This document shows positions 46,455-54,969 of a DNA stretch of 64,000 bases, in pieces. The stretch comes from Gymnodinialimonas phycosphaerae (lineage in GTDB: Bacteria; Pseudomonadota; Alphaproteobacteria; Rhodobacterales; Rhodobacteraceae). Position 1 is the first letter of the stretch. The number at the start of each line of letters is the position of its first letter. The position numbers and the translations under genes are program-made. A model generated the notes under the pieces. The model was not told the origin of the DNA, did not search any database, and saw nothing but the letters and a program-made list of their open reading frames with translations. The DNA lies in assembly GCF_019195455.1 (NCBI RefSeq), contig NZ_JAIMBW010000001.1:4058001-4122000 (forward strand), given 5' to 3'.

Positions 46455-47780
46455 ATGGCTGAATATCTGAAACGGGGCAAACCGGCGGACGAGCGCGCCG
46501 AAGACGATGCGAAGGTGCGCGGCACGGTCGAGGGCATCCTTGCCGATATCGAGGCACGCGGCGATGCGGCGGTGCGCGACCTCTCCGCGAAGTTCGACGG
46601 CTATTGCCCCGACGCGTTTCGCCTGACCCCCTCCGAGATCGAGGCGGCGATGCAGAAGGTGTCGACCCGAGAGATGGCCGACATCCGTTTTGCGCAGACC
46701 CAGATCCGCCAATTCGCGCAGGCACAACGCGCCTCGATGACGGATATCGAGGTGGAAACGATGCCAGGCGTGATCCTGGGCCACAAAAATATCCCGGTGA
46801 ATTCAGTGGGCTGCTACGTGCCCGGTGGCAAGTTCCCGATGGTGGCTTCGGCGCATATGTCGGTGCTGACGGCGAAGGTGGCGGGCGTCAAGCGGGTAGT
46901 GGCCTCGGCCCCGCCGATGAAAGGCGCGCCGCATCCGGCGATTGTGGCCGCGATGCATGAAGGCGGCGCGGACGAGATCCTGTGCCTTGGCGGTGTGCAG
47001 GCGGTGGGCGCCATGGCGATTGGCACGGAGACGGTGAAACCCGTCGATATGCTGGTCGGCCCCGGCAATGCCTTCGTGGCCGAAGCCAAACGGCAGCTCT
47101 TTGGGCGCGTGGGCATCGATCTGTTCGCAGGCCCGACCGAGACCTGCGTGATCGCCGATGAGACCGTGGACGCCGAAATGTGCGCCACGGATCTGCTGGG
47201 GCAGGCAGAGCATGGCTATAATTCTCCGGCGGTTCTGATCACCAACTCGCGCAGATTGGCCGAAGCGACCCTGGCCGAGATTGACCGGATCCTTCAGATC
47301 CTGCCCACCGCCGAGACCGCGCGGGCGTCGTGGGAGGATTATGGCGAGGTGATCGTCTGCGACGGCTATGACGAGATGCTGGCGGTCTCCGAAGAGATCG
47401 CGTCCGAGCATATTCAGGTGATGACGGACCGTGACGATTGGTTCCTGGAGAACATGACCAGTTACGGCGCGCTGTTCCTGGGGCCGCGCACCAACGTGGC
47501 CAACGGTGACAAGGTGATTGGCACCAACCACACGCTGCCGACGAAGAAGGCGGGCCGCTATACGGGCGGGCTGTGGGTTGGCAAATTCCTGAAAACCCAT
47601 TCCTATCAGAAGATTGTGACCGATGAGGCGGCGACACTGGTGGGCGAATATGGCTCTAGGTTGTGCATGTTGGAGGGCTTTGTGGGCCATGCCGAGCAAT
47701 GCAACGTCCGGGTGCGACGCTACGGCGGCGTGAATGTGCCTTACGGCGAGGGCGCGCCTTACCGGGAGGCGGCGGAATAG
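46455..47780 (+). CDS. Histidinol-dehydrogenase-family enzyme (HpsN/sulfopropanediol dehydrogenase-like)
   Basis: A 441-aa NAD- and zinc-dependent dehydrogenase of the HisD superfamily. Zinc and catalytic features are kept: Gln250 and His253 in GQAEHG, Glu318-His319 in ASEHIQ, and a late His in GFVGHAEQ. Substrate-site blocks differ from true HisD ([18 protein letters not shown]), as in sulfopropanediol 3-dehydrogenase HpsN, which I recall from roseobacters. It lies outside any histidine operon. A GC hairpin with a T-run follows, so it may be transcribed separately from the next gene. Substrate is inferred only to be a primary or secondary alcohol. Confidence 0.85.
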   Translation: MAEYLKRGKPADERAEDDAKVRGTVEGILADIEARGDAAVRDLSAKFDGYCPDAFRLTPSEIEAAMQKVSTREMADIRFAQTQIRQFAQAQRASMTDIEVETMPGVILGHKNIPVNSVGCYVPGGKFPMVASAHMSVLTAKVAGVKRVVASAPPMKGAPHPAIVAAMHEGGADEILCLGGVQAVGAMAIGTETVKPVDMLVGPGNAFVAEAKRQLFGRVGIDLFAGPTETCVIADETVDAEMCATDLLGQAEHGYNSPAVLITNSRRLAEATLAEIDRILQILPTAETARASWEDYGEVIVCDGYDEMLAVSEEIASEHIQVMTDRDDWFLENMTSYGALFLGPRTNVANGDKVIGTNHTLPTKKAGRYTGGLWVGKFLKTHSYQKIVTDEAATLVGEYGSRLCMLEGFVGHAEQCNVRVRRYGGVNVPYGEGAPYREAAE

Positions 47781-47791
47781 GTTTGGGGGGA

Positions 47792-47819
47792 GGCGGGCCC
47801 CGCCCGCCCACCCCTTTTT
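47792..47819 (+). terminator. Terminator-like hairpin after the HisD-like gene
   Basis: Stem GGCGGG with CCCGCC, then CCACCCC and five T. A second perfect hairpin GTGGGGGC-CA-GCCCCCAC follows at 47821-47838. Confidence 0.6.
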
Positions 47820-47842
47820 AGTGGGGGCCAGCCCCCACACCC

Positions 47843-47872
47843 CCGGAGTTTTTCTCGCAAGATGAAAGAGGG
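47843..47872 (+). repeat. Dispersed element, copy 3
   Basis: CCGGAGTTTTTCTCGCAAGA followed by TGAAAGAGGG, matching the copies at 16671 and 42791. It ends 3 bases before the start codon of the NTF2-like gene and may supply its ribosome site. Confidence 0.75.
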
Positions 47873-47875
47873 TGC

Positions 47876-48826
47876 ATGTCGACGGTTGAAGCTGCTGCAA
47901 AGGAATGTGTGAGCGCGTTTCGCCGGACCGGGCGATTGGACGGTTTGGCCGGGACGGACTGCGTTGTGCAGTTGGCGCATCCGTTCGAGACGCTGGATGT
48001 GGCGGAATACCACGGTGTGGTGGATCAATTGGCGACGGCCTTCCCGGATCTGGAGCGGCGCGTGACGATTGAACTCGCGGGGCGCGACGGTCACGGGCAA
48101 ATGTGGGTCGGTCAGTGCGGCTACTGGTGCGGCGCGTTCGAGGCGCCGTTTCTGGACATTCCGCCGACGCGCCGGATGGCGGCGATGCGGTTCCATGATT
48201 TCCTGCGCGTCGAAGGCGGGCGGGTCTTGGAGGTGCAGTCCCTGTGGGATCTGCCGGAGTTGATGATGCAGGCCGGCGTCTGGCCTTTGTCGCCGTCGCT
48301 TGGGCGCGAGTGGCAGGTGCCGGGGCCCGCGACGCAGGACGGGTTGCGTGTGGCTGGCGATGGGGCGGAGGCCTTGCGGATCGTGGGCGACATGCTGGCG
48401 GGGCTTGGCAATGACCCGGCAGGCACGCCACGAGAGGTAATGGCGCGGTACTGGCACGAGGGATGTTCGTGGTACGGGCCCTCCGGCATTGGCACAGCGC
48501 GTGGCATCGACGGGTTTCGCAAGCATCACCAGGCGCCGTTCCTGGGCGCGATGCCGGACCGTCAGGGCTTTGTGGAGCGGGGCCATTTCTTTGGCCAAGG
48601 CGATTACGTCGGCTTCACCGCCTGGCCGGGGATGGCGATGACGTTGTCGGGGGGCACATGGTTGGGGATCCCCGGCGCGGGGCAAGAGATCACCATGCGG
48701 AGCCTTGATTTCTGGCGCGTGGACGCGGGCAGAATTGCCGAGAATTGGGTTCTGGTAGACCTGTTGCATGTCTACGCTCAACTGGGTGTGGACGTGCTGG
48801 CACGGATGCGGGAGGTGGCTGGATGA
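47876..48826 (+). CDS. Double NTF2/SnoaL-like protein 1
   Basis: A 316-aa soluble protein built of two NTF2-like (SnoaL) domains, about residues 5-145 and 160-316. The first has WVGQCGYWCGAFEAPFLDIP, the second YWHEGCSWYGPSGIGTARGI and the domain end RIAENWVLVDLLHVYAQLG. The family includes cyclases, dehydratases and isomerases that use a deep pocket, and many uncharacterised members. A second protein of the same design lies in the cluster at 50722-51702. Function unknown; a small-molecule enzyme is inferred. Confidence 0.78.
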   Translation: MSTVEAAAKECVSAFRRTGRLDGLAGTDCVVQLAHPFETLDVAEYHGVVDQLATAFPDLERRVTIELAGRDGHGQMWVGQCGYWCGAFEAPFLDIPPTRRMAAMRFHDFLRVEGGRVLEVQSLWDLPELMMQAGVWPLSPSLGREWQVPGPATQDGLRVAGDGAEALRIVGDMLAGLGNDPAGTPREVMARYWHEGCSWYGPSGIGTARGIDGFRKHHQAPFLGAMPDRQGFVERGHFFGQGDYVGFTAWPGMAMTLSGGTWLGIPGAGQEITMRSLDFWRVDAGRIAENWVLVDLLHVYAQLGVDVLARMREVAG

Positions 48827-48850
48827 CTGGGGCCTGCTTGTACAAAAGCC

Positions 48851-48874
48851 TGATACTCACAGGCTTATCCACAG
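48851..48874 (-). repeat. DnaA-box-containing motif, site A
   Basis: Read on the minus strand: CTGTGGATAAGCCTGTGAGT then ATCA. It contains a perfect DnaA box (TTATCCACA, 48865-48873 on the plus strand) and matches site B at 54930 in 21 of the first 22 bases. It lies between the first NTF2-like gene and the SDR gene. Confidence 0.75.
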
Positions 48875-48926
48875 ATTTTTCGGACTGAATAACACATATG
48901 GAACCAATTTCTGAAGGAACGCTATC

Positions 48927-49682
48927 ATGACCCTGCCCCGTACGCCGTCGTTTTCGCTGGCGGGAAAGCGCGCCTTCGTCCCGGGTGGGTCGCGCGGCAT
49001 TGGCCTTGGCTGCGCCGTGGCGCTGGCCGAGGCGGGCGCCCATGTGGTGATCGCCGCGCGCGGGCAAGACGCTGTTGACGCGGCCGTGGCCGAGATGACC
49101 GCAGCTGGGTTTTCGGCCGAAGGGCTGGCGCTGGACATCACCGATATCGAGGCCACGCGCGCCGCCATCGCGGCCATGGGGCGGCTGGATGTTCTGTGCA
49201 ATTCGGCCGGTCTGGCGCGCCACAGCGCGGCGATGGACACAACCCCCGAGGATTACGACGCAGTCACCAACATCAACGTGCGGGCGGCGTACTTCTTGGC
49301 CCAGGCAGCGGCGAGGTCGATGACGGACGGGGGATCGATCATCCAGGTCTCGTCGCAGATGGGCCATGTCGGCGGCATCGAAAGGGCGGTCTATTGCGCC
49401 ACGAAACACGCGGTGGAGGGCATGACCAAGTCGATGGCGATTGAATGGGGCCCCCGCAACATCCGCGTCAACACGCTGTGCCCGACGTTCATCCGCACGC
49501 CGCTGTCGGCACCCACCTTCGCGGACCCCGAAAAGCGTGCCTGGATCGAGGCCAAGATCAAGTTGCCCCGGGTGGCCGAGGTCGAAGATATCATGGGGGC
49601 GGTGCTGTTCCTGGCCTCGGACGCCAGCGCGATGGTGACAGGAACGTCGATCCTGGTCGACGGCGGCTGGACGGCGGGATGA
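48927..49682 (+). CDS. SDR-family oxidoreductase
   Basis: A 251-aa short-chain dehydrogenase/reductase. The cofactor loop reads VPGGSRGIGLG (the first Thr of TGxxxGIG is Pro19). NSAG is present (LCNSAGLARH), the active-site Ser is in IIQVSSQMGHVGG, and Tyr-Lys in YCATKHAVEG. It probably oxidises or reduces an alcohol/ketone in the pathway of this cluster. Its end overlaps the LacI gene (ATGA). The start has GAAGGAAC upstream. Confidence 0.92.
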   Translation: MTLPRTPSFSLAGKRAFVPGGSRGIGLGCAVALAEAGAHVVIAARGQDAVDAAVAEMTAAGFSAEGLALDITDIEATRAAIAAMGRLDVLCNSAGLARHSAAMDTTPEDYDAVTNINVRAAYFLAQAAARSMTDGGSIIQVSSQMGHVGGIERAVYCATKHAVEGMTKSMAIEWGPRNIRVNTLCPTFIRTPLSAPTFADPEKRAWIEAKIKLPRVAEVEDIMGAVLFLASDASAMVTGTSILVDGGWTAG

Positions 49683-50725
49683 CAGAACGCGCCCCCAGCG
49701 GTGCCGGATCCGGCAAGGTCACGTCCATCGACGTGGCGCAGCGGGCAGGCGTCAGCCAATCTGCCGTCAGCCGTGTGTTCACCCCGGGGGCCAGCGTGTC
49801 GAAGAAGATGGCGGCGCGGGTGCGGGCCGCGGCCGATGATCTGGGTTATCGGCCCAACGTGCTGGCGCGGTCGCTGATCACCGGGCGCTCGCGGATCATC
49901 GGCCTTGTCGTGGCCTACCTCGATAACCCGTTCTACCCAGACGCGCTGGAGAAACTCAGCGAAGCGCTTCAGGCCAAGGGTTACCACATCCTGATCTTCA
50001 TGGCGGGAAATTCGGGCGATGACGTGGACAGCGTGATCCATGATCTGATGGATTATCAAGTGGATGGTATCATCACCGCCTCCATCAACCTTAGCGGAGA
50101 ATTGACAGACCGCTGCCGTGCGGCGCGGTTGCCGGTGGTGCTGTTCAATCGCGGGATCGAGGGATCGGGCCTTAGTGCGGTCACCTCCGCCAACCGCGTT
50201 GGCGGGGCAAAGGTGGCGGACGCTTTGCTGGACGCGGGGCATGGGCGGATCGCGACGATCTCGGGGTGGATGGGCGCGTCGACCGGGCGCGACCGGCGTG
50301 ATGGGTTCGTGGCGGCGCTGACCGCGCGCGGGGCATCGTTGCACGCCGAGGCTGATGGCATGTTCAACCGCCACACCGCCGCCGATGCCGCCCGCGCGAT
50401 GATGGAAAGCCCCACGCCGCCCGATGCGATTTTCGTGGGCAACGACCACATGGCTTTGTCGGTCATGGATACCCTGCGCCATCAGATGGGGGTGGATGTG
50501 CCGGGCGATGTCTCGATCATCGGCTATGACGATGTGCCGATGGCGGCTTGGCCGTCCTATGCGCTGACCACCCTGCGCCAGCCGGTGAACCGGATGGTAG
50601 AGGCCACGATTGACACGCTGCTGGATGAAATCGAAACCGGGCGCGCGCCCGGCACCCGGATCGAGATCGAGGGAGAGTTGATCCCCCGCACCTCGGCCCG
50701 CCTGACAAAAGGACTGACCCCATGA
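49679..50725 (+). CDS. LacI-family transcriptional regulator
   Basis: A 348-aa regulator with N-terminal HTH (VTSIDVAQRAGVSQSAVSRV, about residues 14-35), hinge RPNVLARSLITGRS and a sugar-binding-protein-like effector domain (IIGLVVAYLDNPFYPDALEK, FVGNDHMALSVMDTLR, VSIIGYDDVPMAAWP). It is embedded between SDR and NTF2-like genes with ATGA overlaps on both sides, so it surely belongs to this operon and likely responds to the pathway substrate. I found no perfect operator near it comparable to 38483-38498. Confidence 0.93.
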   Translation: MTERAPSGAGSGKVTSIDVAQRAGVSQSAVSRVFTPGASVSKKMAARVRAAADDLGYRPNVLARSLITGRSRIIGLVVAYLDNPFYPDALEKLSEALQAKGYHILIFMAGNSGDDVDSVIHDLMDYQVDGIITASINLSGELTDRCRAARLPVVLFNRGIEGSGLSAVTSANRVGGAKVADALLDAGHGRIATISGWMGASTGRDRRDGFVAALTARGASLHAEADGMFNRHTAADAARAMMESPTPPDAIFVGNDHMALSVMDTLRHQMGVDVPGDVSIIGYDDVPMAAWPSYALTTLRQPVNRMVEATIDTLLDEIETGRAPGTRIEIEGELIPRTSARLTKGLTP

Positions 50726-51702
50726 AGGGTTTTGACGCCAAGTTTCGCGATTTTCCCGACTATATCGTCGGCATCACCAAGGAGATCTGGGAAGATCGCG
50801 GCATCGCGACCCTGCACCAGTATTACGCCGATGATATCGTCGTGCGGTCCCCTGCCTCGGTCGTGGTGGGAAATCAGGGGGTGATCGCCGCAACCATGGC
50901 GACCTTGGCCGAATTTCCCGACCGCGTGCTTTTGGGCGAGGATGTGATCTGGTCCGGCACGCCGGAAGACGGCATGCTGTCCTCGCACCGCATCATCAGC
51001 CAGGCGACCCATGCGGGCGATGGCGTTTACGGCGCGGCCACGGGCAAGCGGCTGGAATACCGGATCCTCGCCGATTGCCACGCGAAGAATAACACCATCG
51101 ACGATGAATGGCTGATCCGCGATCAGGGGGCCATCGTGCGCCAGATGGGTTGGAGCCCGCGCGACTACGCCGCCGATTTGATCGCGCGTGAAGGCGGGCC
51201 AGGGGCCTGCGTGCAACCGCTGACGCCCGACACGGACAAGCCCGGCCCCTACAAGGGGCGCGGTAACGACAACCCTTGGGGCCAGCAGTTGGCGGATGTG
51301 CTGACCCGGATCATGGGCGCCGATATGGCTGCGATCCCCGAGGTCTATGACCGCGCCTGCCACCTGGAATACCCTGGCCATGTCACCGCCCACGGGCCGG
51401 ACGCAGCGGACAGGTTCTGGATGTCGCTACGCGCCGCCTTCCCGAATGCCACGTTCACCATCGACCACCAGATCGGCCGCGACGATCCCCACATGTGCCC
51501 CCGCGCCGCCGTAAGGTGGAGCCTTCATGGCACCCATGAGGGCTGGGGCGGTTTCGGCCAGCCCACCGGCGCGATGGTCTATATCGTCGGCATCACCCAT
51601 GCCGAGTTCGGGCAGGTCGGCAGTGCCGAACCGAAGCTGCGGCGCGAGTACACGCTGTTTGACGAGACGTCCGTGTGGAAGCAGATTCTGCTGGCTGGAT
51701 AA
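50722..51702 (+). CDS. Double NTF2/SnoaL-like protein 2
   Basis: A 326-aa protein with two NTF2-like domains, about residues 5-150 and 190-320. Typical features are YYADDIVVRSPASVVVGNQG, DEWLIRDQGAIVRQMGW and, in the second domain, MSLRAAFPNATFTIDHQ with FDETSVWKQILLAG at the end. It differs clearly from the homologue at 47876 and probably acts on another intermediate or forms a complex with it. Start overlaps the LacI stop (ATGA). Function unknown. Confidence 0.78.
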   Translation: MKGFDAKFRDFPDYIVGITKEIWEDRGIATLHQYYADDIVVRSPASVVVGNQGVIAATMATLAEFPDRVLLGEDVIWSGTPEDGMLSSHRIISQATHAGDGVYGAATGKRLEYRILADCHAKNNTIDDEWLIRDQGAIVRQMGWSPRDYAADLIAREGGPGACVQPLTPDTDKPGPYKGRGNDNPWGQQLADVLTRIMGADMAAIPEVYDRACHLEYPGHVTAHGPDAADRFWMSLRAAFPNATFTIDHQIGRDDPHMCPRAAVRWSLHGTHEGWGGFGQPTGAMVYIVGITHAEFGQVGSAEPKLRREYTLFDETSVWKQILLAG

Positions 51703-51725
51703 GTTTGTGAGTTACCTGGGGATAA
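51693..51725 (+). repeat. DnaA-box-like motif, site C
   Basis: Contains CTGGATAAGTTTGTGAGTTA and then TGGGGATAA. It is a weaker relative of sites A and B (shared GGATAA and TGTGAGT). The stop codon of the second NTF2-like gene is part of it. Confidence 0.5.
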
Positions 51726-51730
51726 GCCAC

Positions 51731-52756
51731 ATGAATGTTGGCATCTATCCCCCTGAGGAGATTGAAAAAATGACCCCCGCTGAAATGGAATCCCGCATCG
51801 TCCGATATGGTGATCTGATGCCCTGCAAGACCGCCTTCATCGATGCCCATACGCCGGGCTCGGACCAGAAGGAGAACTTCACGATCATCGGCGGCGGGGT
51901 CAGTGAATCACCCGATCAGCATGTGCATATCGCCGAGGCGCACGGCTTCAACATCGGCGCGGCGGGGCAGCCGCCCAAGTGTCGCAACTCGCTCCATTCC
52001 CACCGCACGGCCGAGGTGTTCTTCGTGCTCTCGGGCCGCTGGCGGTTCTTCTGGGGCCGCCACGGCACCGCCGGAGAGGTCACGCTGGAGCGTGGCGATA
52101 TCTTCAACATCCCCACCGATATCTTTCGCGGGTTCGAGAATATCGGCAATGACTACGGAATGATCATGGCCGTGCTGGGGGGCGACGACGCGGGGGGCGG
52201 CGTGATCTGGGCACCGCAGGTGATCCGCGACGCCGCCGATCATGGGCTGGTGCTGGCCGAGACCGGCAAGCTCTACGATACCAAGAAGGGCGAACGCCTG
52301 CCCGAAGGCGTGGCCCCGATGCCGGTGATGTCCGATGCCGAGGCTGATGCCTACCCGGCCCCCACCACGGCGGATGTCATCCCGAATTACGTGGCCCGCT
52401 ATTGGGACATCGTCGCGCTGGCCGATCGCAAGCCGGTGAAGGTCATCGGCGCGACAGGCATGCTGCGCGACAAGCCGGGGTTCGAGGTGGATCTGATCAC
52501 CCGCGCCTCTGCCACGGAGGCGATGCACCGCCATGACCGCCAGTCCGTTCTGATGCCGGTGACGGGCCATTGGCGCGTGAGTTGGTCTGCGAACGAGACC
52601 TATCGCGCCGGCACAACGACCCTGGCCCCCGGGGACACGATGTCCGTGCCCGCGGGGCTCGACCATTCCGCCGTCCCCTCCATGACCGGCGAAGCGGCGC
52701 TTTATCACATCATCGGCACCGACGATGCGGCGGGGCCAACCTGGAGTGCGTCATGA
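51731..52756 (+). CDS. Bicupin protein (gentisate dioxygenase-like fold)
   Basis: About 341 aa with two cupin domains. The first (about residues 50-150) has SLHSHRTAEVFFVLSGRWRF, giving His-His-Glu metal ligands and a later FENIGN stretch. The second (about 235-335) has AMHRHDRQSVLMPVTGHWRV and GDTMSVPAGLDHS, with a less complete ligand set. The ATG at 51731 is used; an ATG at 51770 has a better ribosome site (GAGGAG, 9 bases) and would remove 13 residues. Likely a metal-dependent dioxygenase, isomerase or lyase, or a sensor; the substrate is unknown. Confidence 0.8.
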   Translation: MNVGIYPPEEIEKMTPAEMESRIVRYGDLMPCKTAFIDAHTPGSDQKENFTIIGGGVSESPDQHVHIAEAHGFNIGAAGQPPKCRNSLHSHRTAEVFFVLSGRWRFFWGRHGTAGEVTLERGDIFNIPTDIFRGFENIGNDYGMIMAVLGGDDAGGGVIWAPQVIRDAADHGLVLAETGKLYDTKKGERLPEGVAPMPVMSDAEADAYPAPTTADVIPNYVARYWDIVALADRKPVKVIGATGMLRDKPGFEVDLITRASATEAMHRHDRQSVLMPVTGHWRVSWSANETYRAGTTTLAPGDTMSVPAGLDHSAVPSMTGEAALYHIIGTDDAAGPTWSAS

Positions 52757-53763
52757 AGAAACTCGCCTGCGGCCTTGCCCTCGCCCTTTCGGCCACGCCC
52801 CTGACCGCACAGACCTGGACGGCCAACACCTTCGCGAATGAATCGCTTCTGTTTGCCGGTGTCTCTCCGCCCGAGCCCTCGATGCACTTCGGCTGCACCG
52901 CTCCGGCGCCGGAAAACCGACCGCTGATCGAGACCGGAAGCCATGAAAGCCACCGGACAGAGGCGTTCGAGACCACGGTCGGTTTCTTCGACCCGCTGTT
53001 CGAATGGTCGCCGCCCTATGTGATCAGCGGCATCGTGATCACCGTGGACGGGACCTCTTACCAACTGCCGCCGCTGGAACTGAACGAGCTTCAGGGATCA
53101 GCCATCTATCTGCCGATGACGGATCCGTTCATCCTCTCCTTGTTCACCGCGCAAAGCCTGACCTTCGATACCGGGCAAGGCACGGCCTATGCCTACCCCG
53201 TCGACGGTCTGGCGGACGGGTTGCGTGAGGCCTTCGGCTATTGCAACGCGCGCTGGGTCGAACTTGGCACGCCGATGCCGCCCGCCCTTGCGGCGGTGAT
53301 GGGCGACGCGCCATTGGCCCCTTCCGCGCCTGCCTCCGCGTCGCTACCGGCCCCGATTGTGCAACAGGCGGCCGCGTCTTGCATGAATGGCGCAGGCACA
53401 ATCACCCGCGAGGATCTGCAAACGGCTGATTTCGACGGTGACGGGCAGGAGGATTTCATCCTCAACCACGCCTCCGTCACCTGTACGGACGGCATGAGCG
53501 GCTTTTGCGGTGCCGCAAATTGCTCGATCGACGTGTTCTTGTCGTCGCTGGCCTACCAGCAACCGCGAGAGCTTCTTGGCATCGGAGCAGAGATCGTCCC
53601 CCTCGCCGATGGACGCACGGGCATTCAGATTGCAGGCAGTTTTTCGCTTTGCGGCCAGGACGGTTTGTGTCCGGGGCCGCAGGTTTGGGATGGCACGTCC
53701 TTTGTTCTCTTCGATGGGGGCGCCGTGCAATCTGCCCCAACACCCACTGTTCCCAAAGACTGA
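52753..53763 (+). CDS. Secreted protein of unknown function with FG-GAP/EF-like calcium motif
   Basis: A 336-aa protein with a signal peptide (MKKLACGLALALSATPLTAQ). The N-terminal half has no recognisable domain; a Pro/Ala/Ser-rich linker follows at about residues 185-200. The C-terminal part has TADFDGDGQEDFIL, a DxDxDG-type calcium loop, and several Cys (CMNG, CTDG, CGAANC, CGQDGLC) that could form disulfides. It overlaps the cupin stop by ATGA although it does not look metabolic, so its position inside the cluster is odd. Confidence 0.7.
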   Translation: MKKLACGLALALSATPLTAQTWTANTFANESLLFAGVSPPEPSMHFGCTAPAPENRPLIETGSHESHRTEAFETTVGFFDPLFEWSPPYVISGIVITVDGTSYQLPPLELNELQGSAIYLPMTDPFILSLFTAQSLTFDTGQGTAYAYPVDGLADGLREAFGYCNARWVELGTPMPPALAAVMGDAPLAPSAPASASLPAPIVQQAAASCMNGAGTITREDLQTADFDGDGQEDFILNHASVTCTDGMSGFCGAANCSIDVFLSSLAYQQPRELLGIGAEIVPLADGRTGIQIAGSFSLCGQDGLCPGPQVWDGTSFVLFDGGAVQSAPTPTVPKD

Positions 53764-53777
53764 ATTGGACCTCTGAC

Positions 53778-54908
53778 ATGACCATCAAAACCACCCACGT
53801 CGGCAGCCTCCCGCGCACGCAGGAGGTCGTGGATTTCATTTTCGCCCGAGAAAACGCCGAAAGCTATGACGCGGACGCCTTTGACGCCGCAATGACGAAG
53901 GCGGTCGATGCGACCGTGGCCAAGCAGGTGGCGGCGGGCATCGATATCGTCTCCGACGGCGAAACCTCCAAGATCTCCTACGCGACCTACGTGAAGGATC
54001 GCTACACCGGGTTTTCGGGCGACAGCCCGCGCAATGCCCCGGCGGACCTCAAGAAGTTCCCCTCGTTCCTCAAGCGCCTGGCCGATGACGGCGGCACGCC
54101 GCAATACGCGCGGCCCATGTGCACCGGGGAGGTGCGGTCGAAAGGGCAGGGGGAATTGGGCAAGGACATCGCCAATCTGAAGGCCGCGATGGCCAAGCAT
54201 GGGGCGACGGAAGGCTTCATGAACGCCGCCTCGCCCGGCGTGATCTCGCTGTTTCTACAGAACGATTTCTACCCGACCCGCGACGCCTATCTGGCCGCTC
54301 TGGCCGATGCCATGGCCGAGGAATATCGCACCATCGTCGACGCCGGGTTGATGCTGCAACTCGATTGCCCCGACCTCGCGCTGTCACGGCACATGCTGTT
54401 CAATGACCTTTCGGATGCAGAGTTCCTGAAGATCGCGATCGCCCATGTGGAGGCGCTCAACCACGCGCTGTCGGGCATCGATCCGGCGCGGGTGCGGGTG
54501 CACATCTGCTGGGGCAATTACGAGGGGCCTCACGTCTGCGACGTGCCAATGGACACGGTGTTCTCCACCTTCATGTCGGTGGGCGCGAACCAGCTGTTGT
54601 TCGAGACGTCGAACCCCCGCCATGCCCACGAGTGGACCGTGTTCCGCGACCGCGCGGCAGAGATCCCCGATGACAAGATCCTTGTGCCCGGTGTCGTCGA
54701 TACGACGACCAATTTCGTGGAACACCCCGAGTTGGTGGCCGAACGGATTGCCAAGTTCACCGGCATCGTCGGCGCGGATCGGGTGATCGCCGGAAGCGAC
54801 TGTGGTTTCGGCACTTTCGCGGGCTTCGGGGCGGTCGATCCCGAGATCGCCTATGCCAAGCTGGAGGCCTTGGCCCAAGGCGCGGCTTTGGCGAACGCGC
54901 GGGGATAG
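53778..54908 (+). CDS. MetE-like / epoxyalkane:CoM transferase-like zinc alkyltransferase
   Basis: A 376-aa protein of the cobalamin-independent methionine synthase C-terminal (MetE/EaCoMT) superfamily. It opens with TTHVGSLPR and keeps the zinc set: His242 and Cys244 in VHICWGNYEG, and Cys342 in GSDCGFGTF. The N-terminal half of MetE, needed to bind folate substrates in tandem, is absent. Such paralogues transfer an alkyl group to or from a thiol; the substrate here is unknown. It starts 14 bases after the secreted-protein gene and is the last gene of the cluster. Confidence 0.85.
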   Translation: MTIKTTHVGSLPRTQEVVDFIFARENAESYDADAFDAAMTKAVDATVAKQVAAGIDIVSDGETSKISYATYVKDRYTGFSGDSPRNAPADLKKFPSFLKRLADDGGTPQYARPMCTGEVRSKGQGELGKDIANLKAAMAKHGATEGFMNAASPGVISLFLQNDFYPTRDAYLAALADAMAEEYRTIVDAGLMLQLDCPDLALSRHMLFNDLSDAEFLKIAIAHVEALNHALSGIDPARVRVHICWGNYEGPHVCDVPMDTVFSTFMSVGANQLLFETSNPRHAHEWTVFRDRAAEIPDDKILVPGVVDTTTNFVEHPELVAERIAKFTGIVGADRVIAGSDCGFGTFAGFGAVDPEIAYAKLEALAQGAALANARG

Positions 54909-54929
54909 GTCAAGGAAAGCAGTAATATC

Positions 54930-54953
54930 CTGTGGATAACCCTGTGAGTATAT
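54930..54953 (+). repeat. DnaA-box-containing motif, site B
   Basis: CTGTGGATAACCCTGTGAGT then ATAT, with a perfect DnaA box (TGTGGATAA). Nearly identical to site A on the other strand. It lies 22 bases after the MetE-like stop, before an ATCGC-AAAA-GCGAT hairpin. Confidence 0.75.
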
Positions 54954-54969
54954 CGCAAAAGCGATAGTC

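Noticed and set aside
48865..48873. Perfect DnaA box as evidence for a replication origin here
   Set aside because: Only isolated boxes several kilobases apart are seen, with no AT-rich unwinding region and no dnaA, dnaN, parAB or hem genes nearby.
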